Shown: in pieces, positions 1 to 11,345 of the stretch
Layout of the letters: every line of letters starts with the position of its first letter
Numbering within the stretch: position 1 is the stretch's first letter
Source: Epiperipatus broadwayi
Lineage: Eukaryota; Onychophora; Udeonychophora; Euonychophora; Peripatidae
DNA length: 64,000 nt
Assembly (NCBI GenBank): GCA_028023455.1
Contig: JAQFVV010012402.1
Span: 13,882,483-13,946,482 of the forward strand
Direction: 5' to 3'
The notes under the pieces: generated by a model
Told to the model about the DNA's origin: nothing
The model's database searches: none
What the model saw: only the letters and a program-made list of their open reading frames with translations
Made by a program: the position numbers and the translations under genes

Positions 1-2105
1 GAAAATAATAGTATGCAATGTACTGTCTTTCACGTTAAATTTATTAAAATCTGTATACATGTATATGCTTCAACAAATCAATAAACGTACTTTGTAGAAT
101 ACAATTTCTCACTGATATTAGTTGCTCTATGTTTTCAAATCTATATTAAACTAATATTATGCTTTCGGTGAGCCCAGAGTTGAATAGATATTCAGAATAT
201 AAAAACCAGACTTCATCTTCTGATGAACGCCTGGCTAATAAAGAAAGATGGCAAATGTGGGGGTCTGAAGTTTTGAAATATATAAATAATATTTGAAAAA
301 CGCACAATGAATCAAATCCAAAAGTGACAATACTTTCCGGATACACTTCTCAACATACTAGTATCATTTATAAACATCACATTATATGATGTTCTAGATG
401 ATAAGTTATGACATAACAATTTTAAGAAAAATATTCCACACACGCATATATATTAATACTTAAGAAGATTTTTTAAATGAAATATCTGCAACAATATTAA
501 TCTAATATCAAAAGAATTAAAAATATTTCCAAATAAGTAAAAATGACAATCTCAAAATACAATAAAGTTTCCAAGCTGCTTAATTATTTTTTTAGTTGCT
601 TTATTATTATAATTACTTATTTATATACTTAAAATATCTTATTAGAAACAGAATTCAATATGATAATATATTTGTGTTATAATTATTGGTAAAATATCAA
701 ACTATTAAAATAGTGAACTTGCAATAAATGAGCTCACCTGATTGCTTTTGTAAAGTAAATACAATGATATTTATAATGTTTTAAAGTTTTTATCAATTTA
801 ATAATAGTTTAGAAAATATATAAATATTTAAGTAAATATGTAATACAAATATATACACAAGCATAAAATGTAGATATATTATATCAATTGTGAAAATTTA
901 TATAAATTTTTGTTATATAACAAAATCATAATATATACAGATTACAAGTTAGAGTTTCATAAATTAAAGAAATAAAGTATAAAAACTTGATTTCTTAGTC
1001 ATATATATATATATAACCATTATATATATATATATATATTTATAACCATTGGAAAACAGTCAACAAAAATCTCAAACTGTTGTCAAGGCAACATCCATAT
1101 TACTTGTAATAGAATTCATAATTTATATTGATTAAATATACTCCCCAACAAAGAAGATCTTTGCACAATTTTGAAACATGCTAAAGTTGTTGTACTGATG
1201 CTCATTATTCCTAATAACCAACAAAAGACTTGAACAAACTAAAAAAAAGAAAAAAAAGATACTGACGTTAGATTTAATAAGATATTAAATGTCTGAAAAG
1301 TTTTTCTAAAACATTATTTTTAAACTTAAACTAAATAAACACAGTACATATAAAAATTGAGACTCTATTCAACACAACAAAATGCCTTAAATTTCTGATA
1401 CCAGGTCATATGCTAATTGATACAAATAACTACAGAAAATTTATCTTTCTATTTTTAGATTGTATTTAAATTCAATTAAAATATTTCTATATAAAAGATT
1501 TAGAATTTACATCCCAGTTAACAAAAAAAAAAAAAAGCATAAAGTATATATATCCTTAGTACTAATATTCTTTTTGTTCAGATTTTATTTTATATATATA
1601 TATTGTAAATTTATAAATACTTTACCTACATTCTTCTTTTTAAATCTTGTTGATTTATTTCATAGCAAATATTTTATATAAATTACTTTTTAATTTCTCT
1701 TTATCTTCACCCAATCTTCCTATTTCTTTTACATTTGTATATTTTTCATTTCTTTCATAAATTTGATAAAATGTACAAAATTTGAAAAAAAAAATATTAT
1801 GGATGAAGGAACTATTTATGAATTTAAAAAACTGAATTGCATTTGGAAAGAAGATTGGGTGGTTATATATTTTTATTTTAAATTTTGTTTTTGTTTTATA
1901 TAAATTTGGATAGAAATGAGATATGGATTTCCTATCATTTTAATAAAAAAGTATTGGAAAAATAATATTCTAAAAGTTTGACAGTAAGATTTTAAAAAAC
2001 TAATTGGAATGTATTTTAATTTTCTGATATGATGCTATTGAAATGTCTGTTGTAAGAGAATATCTTCATTGGATTGGGCAAGTGACATGGTCTACTCGTT
2101 TGTAT
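1..2105. other. AT-rich non-coding stretch
   Basis: No gene or recognisable element. The sequence is very AT-rich with short (TA)n runs near 1000-1040. The longest open frames are short, low in complexity and unlike any family I know, so I treat them as chance. Confidence 0.7.
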
Positions 2106-2109
2106 TTCA

Positions 2110-2640
2110 CTTAGGTACTTGTGCATTTTCTTGTCTACAAAGCTCTGAAGCCTGTATTTTTGATAAATATTCAGTTTTGGGACCAAATAAAAATGTGATA
2201 TTTAATATTTACTTATTATTATTTTTTTTGTATTAAGTCATCTTATTAATATAAAATAAAATAAATAAAAATATAAAGTGTCATATTATGCCCATTAATG
2301 CAGACTTCAATTCATTAATCTAAAAAAAAATATGAAATGTCTTTATAATATATATATATATTATATGGTGTTGTTTACACATTATATTTATCTTTTATTT
2401 ATTATTTTTATTTCTAATTAACAACTAATACATATTCAGTAATAGTAAATATTGTAATTAGTTTTGCACATTTTATTTTTTAAAAATAAACTAATGAAAA
2501 GAAAATGTAAATATTAAATACTATATTTTCTATAAGCAATTTTTTTAAAAAGATTTATTGTATGCCCCTGAAACTGCATATTTATCAAAAATACAAGTTG
2601 CAAAGCTTGGTAGATAGGAAAACACACAAGTACATTCATT
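2110..2640. repeat. Foldback (inverted repeat), diverged
   Basis: Sequence at about 2110-2180 is matched in reverse complement at about 2575-2640; both arms share the core ATTTATCAAAAATACA and a block around ACAAGTAC. The centre is A/T-only low-complexity sequence. The right arm abuts the LINE remnant that starts near 2665. No coding capacity is seen. Arm identity is imperfect, so this is an old element. Confidence 0.55.
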
Positions 2641-2664
2641 TTTATTAAATGTCCAAATCTCAGA

Positions 2665-3240
2665 CTCATAAGTAAACACTAGTAGAATTGATTTAATAAA
2701 ACTTTCTTTTTGAAGCCCATAGGCATGTTTTTAAGATTAAATTATTTCTACCCAAATTATTTCATTTAAATTCAATTTTATGAGTAACTGCATTCTTTTT
2801 GCATATATATTAATAACTGTTTCACAATATTCATAGTTGTCATTTTTGAAAATTACACTAGATTTTTTAAGATTTATCTTAAGTCTTACTTTATTCATTT
2901 CATCTGAAAGTTTTGTAATATTTCTTGCAGGTCTATATTTTTAAAAACAACTAAATATACCTTCACAGCACGTAATATTCATTTACTTTTATTTCATTTG
3001 CCTCCATTTAATCTATAAAATACTTCTTGCAAAATTGCTGTACACACATATCAATGTTAATCTTTTTCATGTTACTCTATAGTCTAAGATTACTAATATA
3101 GAATTTTTATAAATATTCTACAAAATCTGAAACTATTTTCAGTTCATAACATATTTCAAAGATTTAATCACAAGATAAATTCTTTTAGATTCACAGGTCT
3201 TTTGATAATCTACAAATCAATGCAAACTGATCACTGATCT
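2665..3240 (-). mobile_element. Decayed RTE-type LINE fragment
   Basis: This stretch aligns by eye with the LINE at 26.3-29.2 kb. Shared landmarks include the segment around GTCCAAATCTCAGACTCATA (2685-2710, compare 26688-26707), the cysteine-codon stretch around CTTCTTGCA (3023, compare 27130), and TTTTGATAATCTACAAATC (3200-3218, compare 27344-27359). It therefore covers the C-terminal part of the reverse transcriptase and the region after it, read on the minus strand. Many substitutions and indels destroy all frames. It is an old, inactive copy of the family whose better copy lies 24 kb away. Confidence 0.75.
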
Positions 3241-3322
3241 TATTGGTTTTTGTTTACTTTCTCTTAGTGTGTGTGTGTGTATATTGGTTTTTGTTTACTT
3301 TCTCTTAGTGTGTGTGTGTGTA
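3241..3322. repeat. 41-bp tandem duplication with GT tract
   Basis: The unit beginning TATTGGTTTTTGTTTACTTT and ending in a (GT)n run occurs twice in direct order, at 3241 and 3282, almost identically. It is followed by a short (TA)n. This is a recent local slippage or duplication event with no gene content. Confidence 0.9.
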
Positions 3323-3364
3323 TATATATATATAAACATTACAAGCATAAAGCTAAACTAGTTA

Positions 3365-3600
3365 ATATATAATTAAAATTGCCCCAAATCCAAAATTCAA
3401 CTAGACCAGCATAAAAATAATATTAAAACACGAAAGGTTTCACTGCTACAAGCAGACTTCTCAAATGTAAAGAACTACAAAAACTATACAATATATATAA
3501 TATTAACCATTACCCACAAATCCATTCACTTCCCATCCACCCTTAATATTAAAAGAACTCTTAAATAAGTTAATTGCTTCAGAATAATAAATTTTCAATA
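3365..3600 (-). mobile_element. Possible Penelope-like 3' tail, very decayed
   Basis: Segments such as GGTTTCACTGCTACAAGCAG followed by CTTCTCAA, and farther on CACCCTTAATATTAAA, resemble in order and orientation the minus-strand arms of the Penelope-like inverted pairs at 16.6 kb and 33.2 kb (GTTTCATCTAC...CTTCTCAAGTGAAAA, then CACCTTTAATATCAAA). The similarity is patchy and no reading frame survives, so this is a weak call. Confidence 0.4.
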
Positions 3601-6600
3601 ATAAAGATTAAAGTATGTGGTAAAATATCAGTCATAACATTTTTTTTTTCTTGTTTGATTTTGATGGTGGTAATATTAACCTATGAAGCATTGAACTGTG
3701 TTGCTATGATAATATTGGTATAAAACTATTTATTATTAATTGTATTGTATAAGATTGTGAATTGACTTTATTCATTTTAAAATGAATATGTGAATACTAA
3801 AGCATATAGTTTGGATAAAAATATTGGTCTTTTGTTATTATATGTATTTTCATTACTACATTGACAATAATAAATTACAAACAATACAACTAAATGTCTC
3901 AAATATATTTATTTTATTTATATAGTATTGTACTAAAAAACATATATGAAAATGTATTTCCAGTGTATTATAATGAGAATGTATTGTAAATTGTTTAGTT
4001 TATGTCAGGATGGAAGAATGGTATTTGTATTATGAAAACATAAATGTTTGTTGTATATAATAATTCTAAAATATTTATTTGTTGAATAATAACATTTTTA
4101 TTTGAGAGATACTAGTTGAAATTGGCCAAAGAATTAATAAAATGCATTTCTATAGCTACTCTGACATCAATGGATAAAGTTACAAATAGAACTAAATAGG
4201 AAAAACTCTCTCTAATATCTTGGCTTCAATTGAAGTGAATCTGAGTTCCTTCTTAGGATTTTTTATTTATTTTTAAAGTTGTATCATTATTAATGAAGAG
4301 AATGATGAGGTGAAAGCAATAATATTTATTTATTGGCTTGAGAGGATCATCAGGAATTTGTGGGGGGGGGTGACAATTTAATTGAAAGAATAAAAATTAA
4401 TTCATAGCATATACGAACAATCTGAATATTTCTTTGCTTTTAAAAATGGATATTACCAATTTTTCAATGATGAGATCTAATTGCTATCAACAGAAAAATG
4501 TACACAAAGATTATGTTCACTTGTTGATATAATTTTATGAGCTTGATGGATTATTTATACACAAGATGTAAATTAGTTCAATTTCCATAGCACCACCATG
4601 GATAAAACTAGTATCTGTTCACTTGTAATGTTTTATGAATTAATTACCTTCTAAATGAAAGAATATCTACCTTGCATTATCATGCATGTAAATTAGTATT
4701 TGCACACTTATAATATTATATGGATTAAATATCTGTTAAATGAAAAGATAATTTGGATATCTAGTAAATATCAGAATAAATTGTGCTTTGAATCTAATAG
4801 CATTTCATAATATTTCTACTTTTTCTGGAATAATAAAACATTGTAAGATCATGATTTAAGAAATAGACATTTGAACTAGCATACTATTTTGGAAATGCCA
4901 TATTTAAAGATTATTACTCAGGTTGTTTGCTTATATTTATCATTATTATTGCTATAAATTTTTTTCATTTCATTTAAAATGTATAGTATTTATTGATATA
5001 AATAGTAGTATAATTTTAGGTTAAGTAGTGATTTATTTATATACATAAATATAGGGAAGTTATGCCTCCCTAAGTTTGAATTTATATTTTGCAGCATAGT
5101 AATTATTATTTTAATTTAAAATATTCATTTTTTTATTTATTGATTATAAATTAATTTCAGGTATATCACTTATATTATGAATTCAAAAGTATTATATTCT
5201 AATAAGTATTTATTGTATTTTGTCTTCTTAAATTTATATTAACAAATAAATAGATTCATCTATATATATATATATATTGATTAACTATATTTTTATATGA
5301 AGTACAAAAATAACATATTTCTTTATTTCTCTTATATTTCAGAAAATATAATGTTCTACAATATATTTCTGTTACATAACATGTGTTTTGTATTTAATAT
5401 CCAATAAGTGAAGATTGATGTTCAATCACCTATTTAAATATGAAGTTAATGTCAATTGAAAAACTATTGCATAAAGCATAATCAGATCATATGGACATAT
5501 TGTAAATGTTTATTTTCTATATATATATATATATTTCTGATTTTAATTTATATCAATTTGTTAATAAATTTTGAATGAATTTATAATAAGTAAACTTGTT
5601 TGGTTGTTATTTAATTTTACAATGCAAATTTATTGGTTGATTATATTTTGATGAGATGGTATTCACTAATTGATTATACCATACAATCTATCAGAAGCAG
5701 TTATAAAAATAATTTGGAAATCAAAACACAGGCTAGGTAAGAAAGTATAATTACATATCATTTTCTTTGTATTGAATTTAATGTTTATTATTGGACAAGA
5801 TATAGATTTTGTCCAGCAATAAATTAACAGATTTTACATTTTTAAATATTTAATAAGTAATTAGACACTTATTGTAATTATTTTTAGTAACAAGTAATAG
5901 TCATATTAAGTTAGAAATTATATATAAAAATTGATTTGATGATTGATAAAAGTATAAATATAATAATTATCAAAGATGACTAATGGTAGTTGCAATGAAA
6001 TGTTCCCATATTTTATTTTAGGTCATTATTGATTAAAATGAATATTATATTAAGTCAATATACACCCATAAAGATCATAATATAATTCCATGATAGAGCT
6101 GATAATAGTAATATATTTTATTCTGTCACAAATTAGAGTGGTTTGCTTTAATTATACTTAATGTTCGTTAATGTGAATCGTAAATTTAGTATGAATATTA
6201 AATTTTAATGTTAATATTATAATAAACACTAACAACCTTTCACGTGCATTGATAGTTATACTTGGAAGTTTTAATAACTTAGCCTTATTAAACTGAAGAG
6301 TAAGTGGATATGATTTGTCAATTATGTTGAAGCAAGCATCAAATAGGAATATTTTGTTTATTTTATATATTGATGTAAATGAATATTATAAATTTTAATG
6401 CTATCTAATAAAATAATTTTATTTTATAGTATTTTAAGTTGGTGAAAGTGGAAAGATAGGTTAGGTTAATTGATTTTGTATTATTATTAAGTATTTAATC
6501 TTATTAAAATTTACTTGGTTAATAAGGGCTGAGTTAGTATTACATTTGATTTTATTTAGTTATAATTAAAAATCAATTATGAAGTTATATATTTAATTAG

Positions 6601-6930
6601 ATATCATTAATATTGAAAAGTTGTAGGGCATATTAAGATTATTTCATTGATCCATGAATTATGTTGTCTAAATATAAATAACATTTAACTTTTAGTATAA
6701 GTTTGTATTATTATAAAGTGCTTTGTCATTATTTTCATTCTATTATAAGTGATATATATATATACTATTATTTATAAGATAGCGATATTTAGTTTTATTG
6801 CTTTATCTTTAATCTATTGCAAATAATGTTTATATTTTAGGATAGCTTGAAGTAATGTTTTTGTGTTTTCTATCCATTTTAAATGCTATTGCAATTTATG
6901 AGGTTACAACAAAGGTTATTATCATTATTT
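3601..6930. other. AT-rich non-coding stretch
   Basis: I see no gene, RNA or coherent repeat here. There are short (TA)n runs near 5262 and 5518 and a run of ten G residues near 4362. Open frames are short and of biased composition. Confidence 0.65.
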
Positions 6931-6931
6931 T

Positions 6932-7025
6932 AATATTTACTAAGGCTGTAATTTCAAGAATGGGCATGTGAAAATGCAATAATAGGGACCTATACAGGTC
7001 TTAATCACAAGCTTATGTTTTGGAA
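6932..7025. repeat. Truncated copy of the 132-bp MITE
   Basis: The sequence matches the left arm and centre of the palindromic element at 50609-50740: TTTACTAAGGCTGTAA, a GGGACCT(A)TACAGGTCTTAA core, then CACAAGCTTAT. The right arm is missing. It is a dispersed, non-coding repeat. Confidence 0.75.
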
Positions 7026-8140
7026 AAAAAGAGGAGAACCCTTCTTTACTTCAACCTACTTTCTATATCATTGTTTTATCATTACTTTATTAACTTAAGT
7101 GTTAGATTGTTAGTCATTAAATGATATTCACTTTAGTTTAATTTATTATTTTCATTCTGTTACAAATGATGCTATAATTCACCGACTTTATTAAATTAAG
7201 ATTGTTTTTTCTTGATTCATATTTTTATTCAGTTGCAAATGGTAACCAATGATTGGGCTATATTTTCCTTCAAATTATATTAAAGTTTTCATTTCCTATT
7301 ATGGTCATTATAGTTATTCAGTTACAAATATCTCCCAAATCTGTGAGGCATTAAAAGAACAGCAAAACCTCATTTTTAATCTATTACAATATATATATAT
7401 TTTTAATCTATTGCAATATATATATATATGAGGGTGTGTTTTATTCTATACTATAATTGCATTTAAATTCAACTTACTTTTTAGTTTTTTAATGAAAATA
7501 TATAATGATCTTAAATAATATATACATATATATTCATTTCACAAAAGTGAATAGAGAATGAGTTAGGCTATTGAAAGCCTAGCTTAGCAAATTTTTGAAG
7601 TTTATTATTACATTTTTTACTAATTGTTTATGCACTCTTGTAGAGTATAATTTTTACATTTTACTATGGTTTAAATATTTTTAATATGTATTTAAATAAG
7701 TTAAATTATTGTGATGGTACAAATAAATAGTAACATGAACTACATCATAATTAATTTATTTATGTACACTATATCATTTATTAATTTACATACATATATA
7801 TATATTGTAACGGAATATACATTATTTTAAAATGAAAATAAAAATATCGTAAATGAAAATTGATTTATTAAAAAGAAAAAAAACTTAAAAACTGAAAATT
7901 AAAAGTTGTTTAATATATATATTGTCGCGCAGATAGAAAACTTAAACTATTTTAAGAAAAAGTATTTAAAAGTATTTTTGTTGTAAAAAAAAAAAAAGAA
8001 AAAGAAAATATAAAGATTGATATTTTAAAAATAGAAATAATGTTGATTTCTATAATCTTAGAAAATGGAAATGATTGTCTTATTAATTAAATGATTGTTC
8101 AAAAGCAAGCTGGCGCTTGAGGCATTTAAAATGAATTAAA
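7026..8140. other. AT-rich non-coding stretch with short duplication
   Basis: No gene seen. At about 7373-7428 a TTTTTAATCTATT(A/G)CAATA unit plus (TA)n occurs twice in tandem. Polyadenine-rich sequence follows near 7985. Confidence 0.65.
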
Positions 8141-8643
8141 TGGTCAGATAAGAGAATACAAAGAAATTAAATGACCAATGCAAGCACGAAAATGACAGCA
8201 CGGACCATAACTGAAACACGAAAGGATTAGTGACGTCTTGGTGGTTGAATCCAAAGATTGGATGATAAGAGACTAATAAAAATATAAAAGCCAAAGGATT
8301 ATTATAATTGTTATCTGAGAGCTGACTGAATATATGGTTATAACTAGCTATATTGCAGATTTTCACAATGTGGAAGTTTGCAATAAATTTAATTTTCCGG
8401 ACAACCAGCTGAGGCCTCTGGATGACAGTTCCTGACCATATGAATGGCAAGTAGCAGTTTTATTAAAAAGAAAAGAACAAACAATCTACGTAAGTGATCA
8501 CGAAGATGGATCTCTAAATCTACAGAAACCGTAAAGTATAAACTTTTACCAATTGAGCTTTCTTTTAAATAATTACAGTATAACTTCAATAAGTAATCAA
8601 TCTAAAAAAAAGTAAAGTAAATAAATGGACTCTTATCTGACCA
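8141..8643. repeat. Candidate short TIR element (14-bp inverted repeats)
   Basis: TGGTCAGATAAGAG at 8141-8154 has an exact reverse complement at 8630-8643. The enclosed 475 bp is less AT-rich than its surroundings. I find no convincing flanking target duplication and no transposase, so this could be a MITE remnant or a coincidence. The minus-strand open frames inside it are not recognisable. Confidence 0.4.
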
Positions 8644-8894
8644 AGAATAATTATAAATATTTATTTTTATATAAGTTCGCTATTTCAATCATTTCCATTT
8701 TTATTTATTTATGTTTGTATTTAACTAATTTATTTCTATCTGTTAACTAAAATGTATTAAATTTAAGTTGGGGGTGAATAGCTATATAGATTCGTTAAGT
8801 TTATGTTAGTTTAAGGGGGTTTAGTTTTGGACTATTTGTCTCATGGTTAGATCAATGCTGGTGGATGGATATATAGGTGTTAATATCAATGTAA

Positions 8895-9038
8895 TGTGAA
8901 GTGTGTTTAGCATACAGGGCAATGTGCCCAAATGAATGCATGACCCCAAAGAGGCAGTCATATCATTGCAGTGGATGCAGATGTATTTGCTGCACCAGAC
9001 CCTTTTTTATTTCTAGCTCTATGGACAGGGATTTATAA
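8895..9038 (+). other. Cys-rich open segment, possible transposase zinc-binding remnant
   Basis: This 47-codon open segment is bounded upstream by a stop and has no natural start. It lies in a relatively GC-richer island of about 8.8-9.3 kb. Its translation has a C-x2-C-x6-C-x3-C-x9-C-x2-C-x-C-x-CC spacing, followed by an aromatic-rich PFF. A metal-binding knuckle of this kind is found at the C-terminus of piggyBac-type transposases, but I see no DDE-domain sequence upstream, so the resemblance is suggestive only. It could equally be chance in a short open frame. Confidence 0.25.
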
Positions 9039-9740
9039 GTCGGCAGAGAGACCGCTCTCCCCCATATGTAGCACTCTTTAATTAATTTATATACATGATT
9101 CCTTCATCAGACAGATGCACGTTCCTGTACTGGCAAGGATCACATCCTTTAAATAATATCACGCTGTCAGATGCACATTCCTTTCAGCATGGTTTTATGC
9201 TAGAACCTTCATATGGCATTGGTTGTGACTATATATCCGGAAGCAAGCTACAAACTTTTAGTCTGAGATTGAACGATTGTTTTGAAAAGTTTTTAGCCGA
9301 GAAATTTATATAGCCTATCTATACCCAACGCACTAAAAGTATATTATTATTAGAATGTCAATCTGTGCAATCTATTTAAAATGGTAATTTAAGTTTTAAA
9401 AAAGTAATGTTAAAATCTAAATCTAAATTTTATTCCTCAATTTTAAAAAGATTTATATATATGCGTCAATAAATGTTTTTTTTGTGTGTGTATATAATTA
9501 CTGGCAGTGGCTTATTTTATTTATTTTTTAATATTAAAAACATTCTTAGATAAGAATTAATAAAATATATCATAAAATATAAGTTTCTGCATCTCCTTAA
9601 GCTAGTGGCAAGGGTAAACAGTCAATAAAATAAAAGTTGGATTTTTAACTTGCGTATCGGCTGACTTTATAAATTTTCTAGGTTCAAATGGCTTAGATGG
9701 CGCCCTCTGTCGGCATATACGGTATGAGTGTTAGCTCCAA
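9039..9740. other. Unassigned sequence, partly GC-richer
   Basis: A plus-strand open frame of 72 codons (9095-9313) has ordinary amino-acid composition but no motif I recognise. Near 9700 there is a GATGGCGCCCTCTGTCGGCA stretch, unusually GC-rich for this window and reminiscent of repeat-derived sequence. No firm feature. Confidence 0.35.
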
Positions 9741-10019
9741 CCACCCCGACTGTTTTAATATATATAATTTTAATTCTAATAAAAATAATAAATTTAACAG
9801 TAATAAACTATTTAAATAATTTTTAAATCTGTAGAAGTACTTTTGGTTAATTTCTTAAACTTGCCTCAACTGCCATTAAATTAAAAAAACAAACGAAAGT
9901 GGAAGCAAACATCATCAATTCAAAACCCATGAATCTCGTATTTTAATGTTAGCAAATTGTCTACTTATTAAATGAATTTTATTTCTATTTATAAAAATTG
10001 CCTCCTTAATTTTTCTTTT

Positions 10020-10480
10020 ATTATGGTTTCTCTCTTTATGAAGGATTTTCACACCTTCAAAATGAAATTTATATTTATATGTTTTTTCATGATTAAAGAA
10101 AACTGAAGTGAATCACCATTATTTTTACTTTTTACATGCTTATATATAACACTTCATTCTCCTTTAATCTTTTCTCAATACTGCGCTTCAATTCACCTAT
10201 ATATGATAACATACACTCACAAAAAAATTTGATATATGATATCACTTTTCTGTTTGAAAAGATGACATCCTTAGAATTATTAATTAATTTATTAACATTC
10301 TTTGTAACATAGAATAAAACATTAAACACTTTCTTATATTTATATATCTTTAAAAAATTTCACTTGTGGATTTGAAATAAATGGATTAGATATCCATTGT
10401 TTACTATCAATCTTCTTTCCTTTAAACCATTATAACTCTTTTTAAATTGACATAAAGTATTGTTTATTTGTTCCATTTTT
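10020..10480 (-). pseudogene. Penelope-like GIY-YIG endonuclease remnant, left arm
   Basis: The minus-strand translation contains CMLSYIGE followed by SIEKRLKE. This is the YIG/R-x3-R-L-x-E-H signature of the GIY-YIG nuclease that follows the reverse transcriptase in Penelope-like elements. A longest open stretch of 65 codons (10132-10329) covers it; sequence on both sides in shifted frames continues the homology to the right arm. The nuclease would nick target DNA during retrotransposition, but this copy lacks the polymerase and is frame-broken. The mirrored partner at 10606-10959 is better preserved. Confidence 0.7.
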
Positions 10481-10605
10481 ATAAATCATTACTAAAGTGA
10501 TAAACTCAAAAATACTGAGATATTTTCCAAGGAATTGCTTGATATTGGTTATAAAAATGGAACAAATAAACAATACTTCATATCAATTTAAATGGTTTAA
10601 AGGAA

Positions 10606-10959
10606 ATGAAGATTGATAGTAAACAATGGATATCTATTCCATTTATTTCAAATCCAAAAGTGAAATTTTTCAAGGATATATATAAGAATGTGTTTAATGT
10701 TTCATTCTATGTTCCAAACAATGTTAATAAATTAATCAATAATTCTAAGGATGTCATACCTGTCAAGCAGAAAAATAATATCATATATCAAATTTTTTGT
10801 GACTGTATGTTATCATATATAGGTGAATCGAGGTTCAGTATTGAGAAGAGGTTAAAGGAGCATGAATTGTTATATAAGCATGTAAAAAGTAAAAATAATG
10901 GTGATTTAATGACTGCTTCAGTTTTTTTAATCATGAAAAAACATGTAAATATAAATTGA
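10606..10959 (+). pseudogene. Penelope-like GIY-YIG endonuclease remnant, right arm
   Basis: A 117-codon open frame. The N-terminal half (ISIPFISNPKVKFFKDIYK, then NKLINNSKDVIPVKQKNNI) matches the linker seen between reverse transcriptase and nuclease in Penelope-like elements. It is followed by IIYQIFCDC (the GIY-like strand), YIGE (the YIG strand) and SIEKRLKEHELL (the conserved Arg helix with its H). The downstream block resembling DFDNVKIL of the family continues in another frame after 10960. The start is arbitrary because the reading frame is a 5'-truncated piece. It is a dead copy. Confidence 0.75.
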
Positions 10960-11149
10960 AATTTGATTTTGAAAGTGTGAAAATTTTTCATGAGAGAGAA
11001 ACCATAATAAAAACAAAATTAAGGAGGCAATTTTTATAAATAGGAATAAAATGCATTTAATAAATAGACAAGCTGCTAACATTGAAATACTGAATTCATG
11101 GGATTTGAATTGATAACATTTGCTTTAACCTTGTTTTTTTAATTTTTTT

Positions 11150-11250
11150 CCATATGTCATAGCATTGGCTGGGAGGTGAACCCACAACAACCACCTGCAA
11201 CCAACTGCTCACTTGCAAGGTAGCTGTGCTGACCTCTTGGCTAACAACAC
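11150..11250 (-). mobile_element. tRNA-derived SINE, older copy
   Basis: Read on the minus strand, the sequence has an A-box TAGCCAAGAGGT and a B-box GGTTCACCTCC, about 50 bp apart. It ends in GCTATGACATATGG followed by an A-rich tail (T-rich on the plus strand). It is the same family as the SINE at 56331-56434, which carries a perfect target duplication. Here it interrupts the right arm of the Penelope-like inverted pair. Confidence 0.8.
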
Positions 11251-11345
11251 TTTGAAATTAACTGAAAGTACTTAAAGATTGTTTATAATATTTTATTACC
11301 ATTAAATTTATTATTTTTATTAGGATTATAATTTTGTTTTAATTA

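Larger units (their letters stand above)
9747..11345. mobile_element. Head-to-head inverted pair of Penelope-like 3' ends
   Basis: The two halves are reverse complements across a centre near 10500. The innermost matches are around TTTATTTGTTCCATTTTTATAA and its complement. The outermost matched blocks lie at about 9780-9850 and 11255-11340. Each arm carries the C-terminal GIY-YIG-like coding region of a Penelope-like element followed by its 3' flank, with the truncated 5' sides meeting at the centre and the 3' tails pointing outward. The right arm also holds a tRNA-derived SINE (about 11150-11250) absent from the left arm. Both coding copies are broken. Confidence 0.75.

Noticed and set aside
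8136-8589. Overlapping minus-strand frames of 104 and 66 codons
   Set aside because: No motif, no codon or splice context, and they fall within the candidate TIR element.
11150-11250. Functional tRNA gene
   Set aside because: A- and B-boxes are present, but no proper acceptor stem, and the sequence ends in an A-rich tail; it is a SINE.
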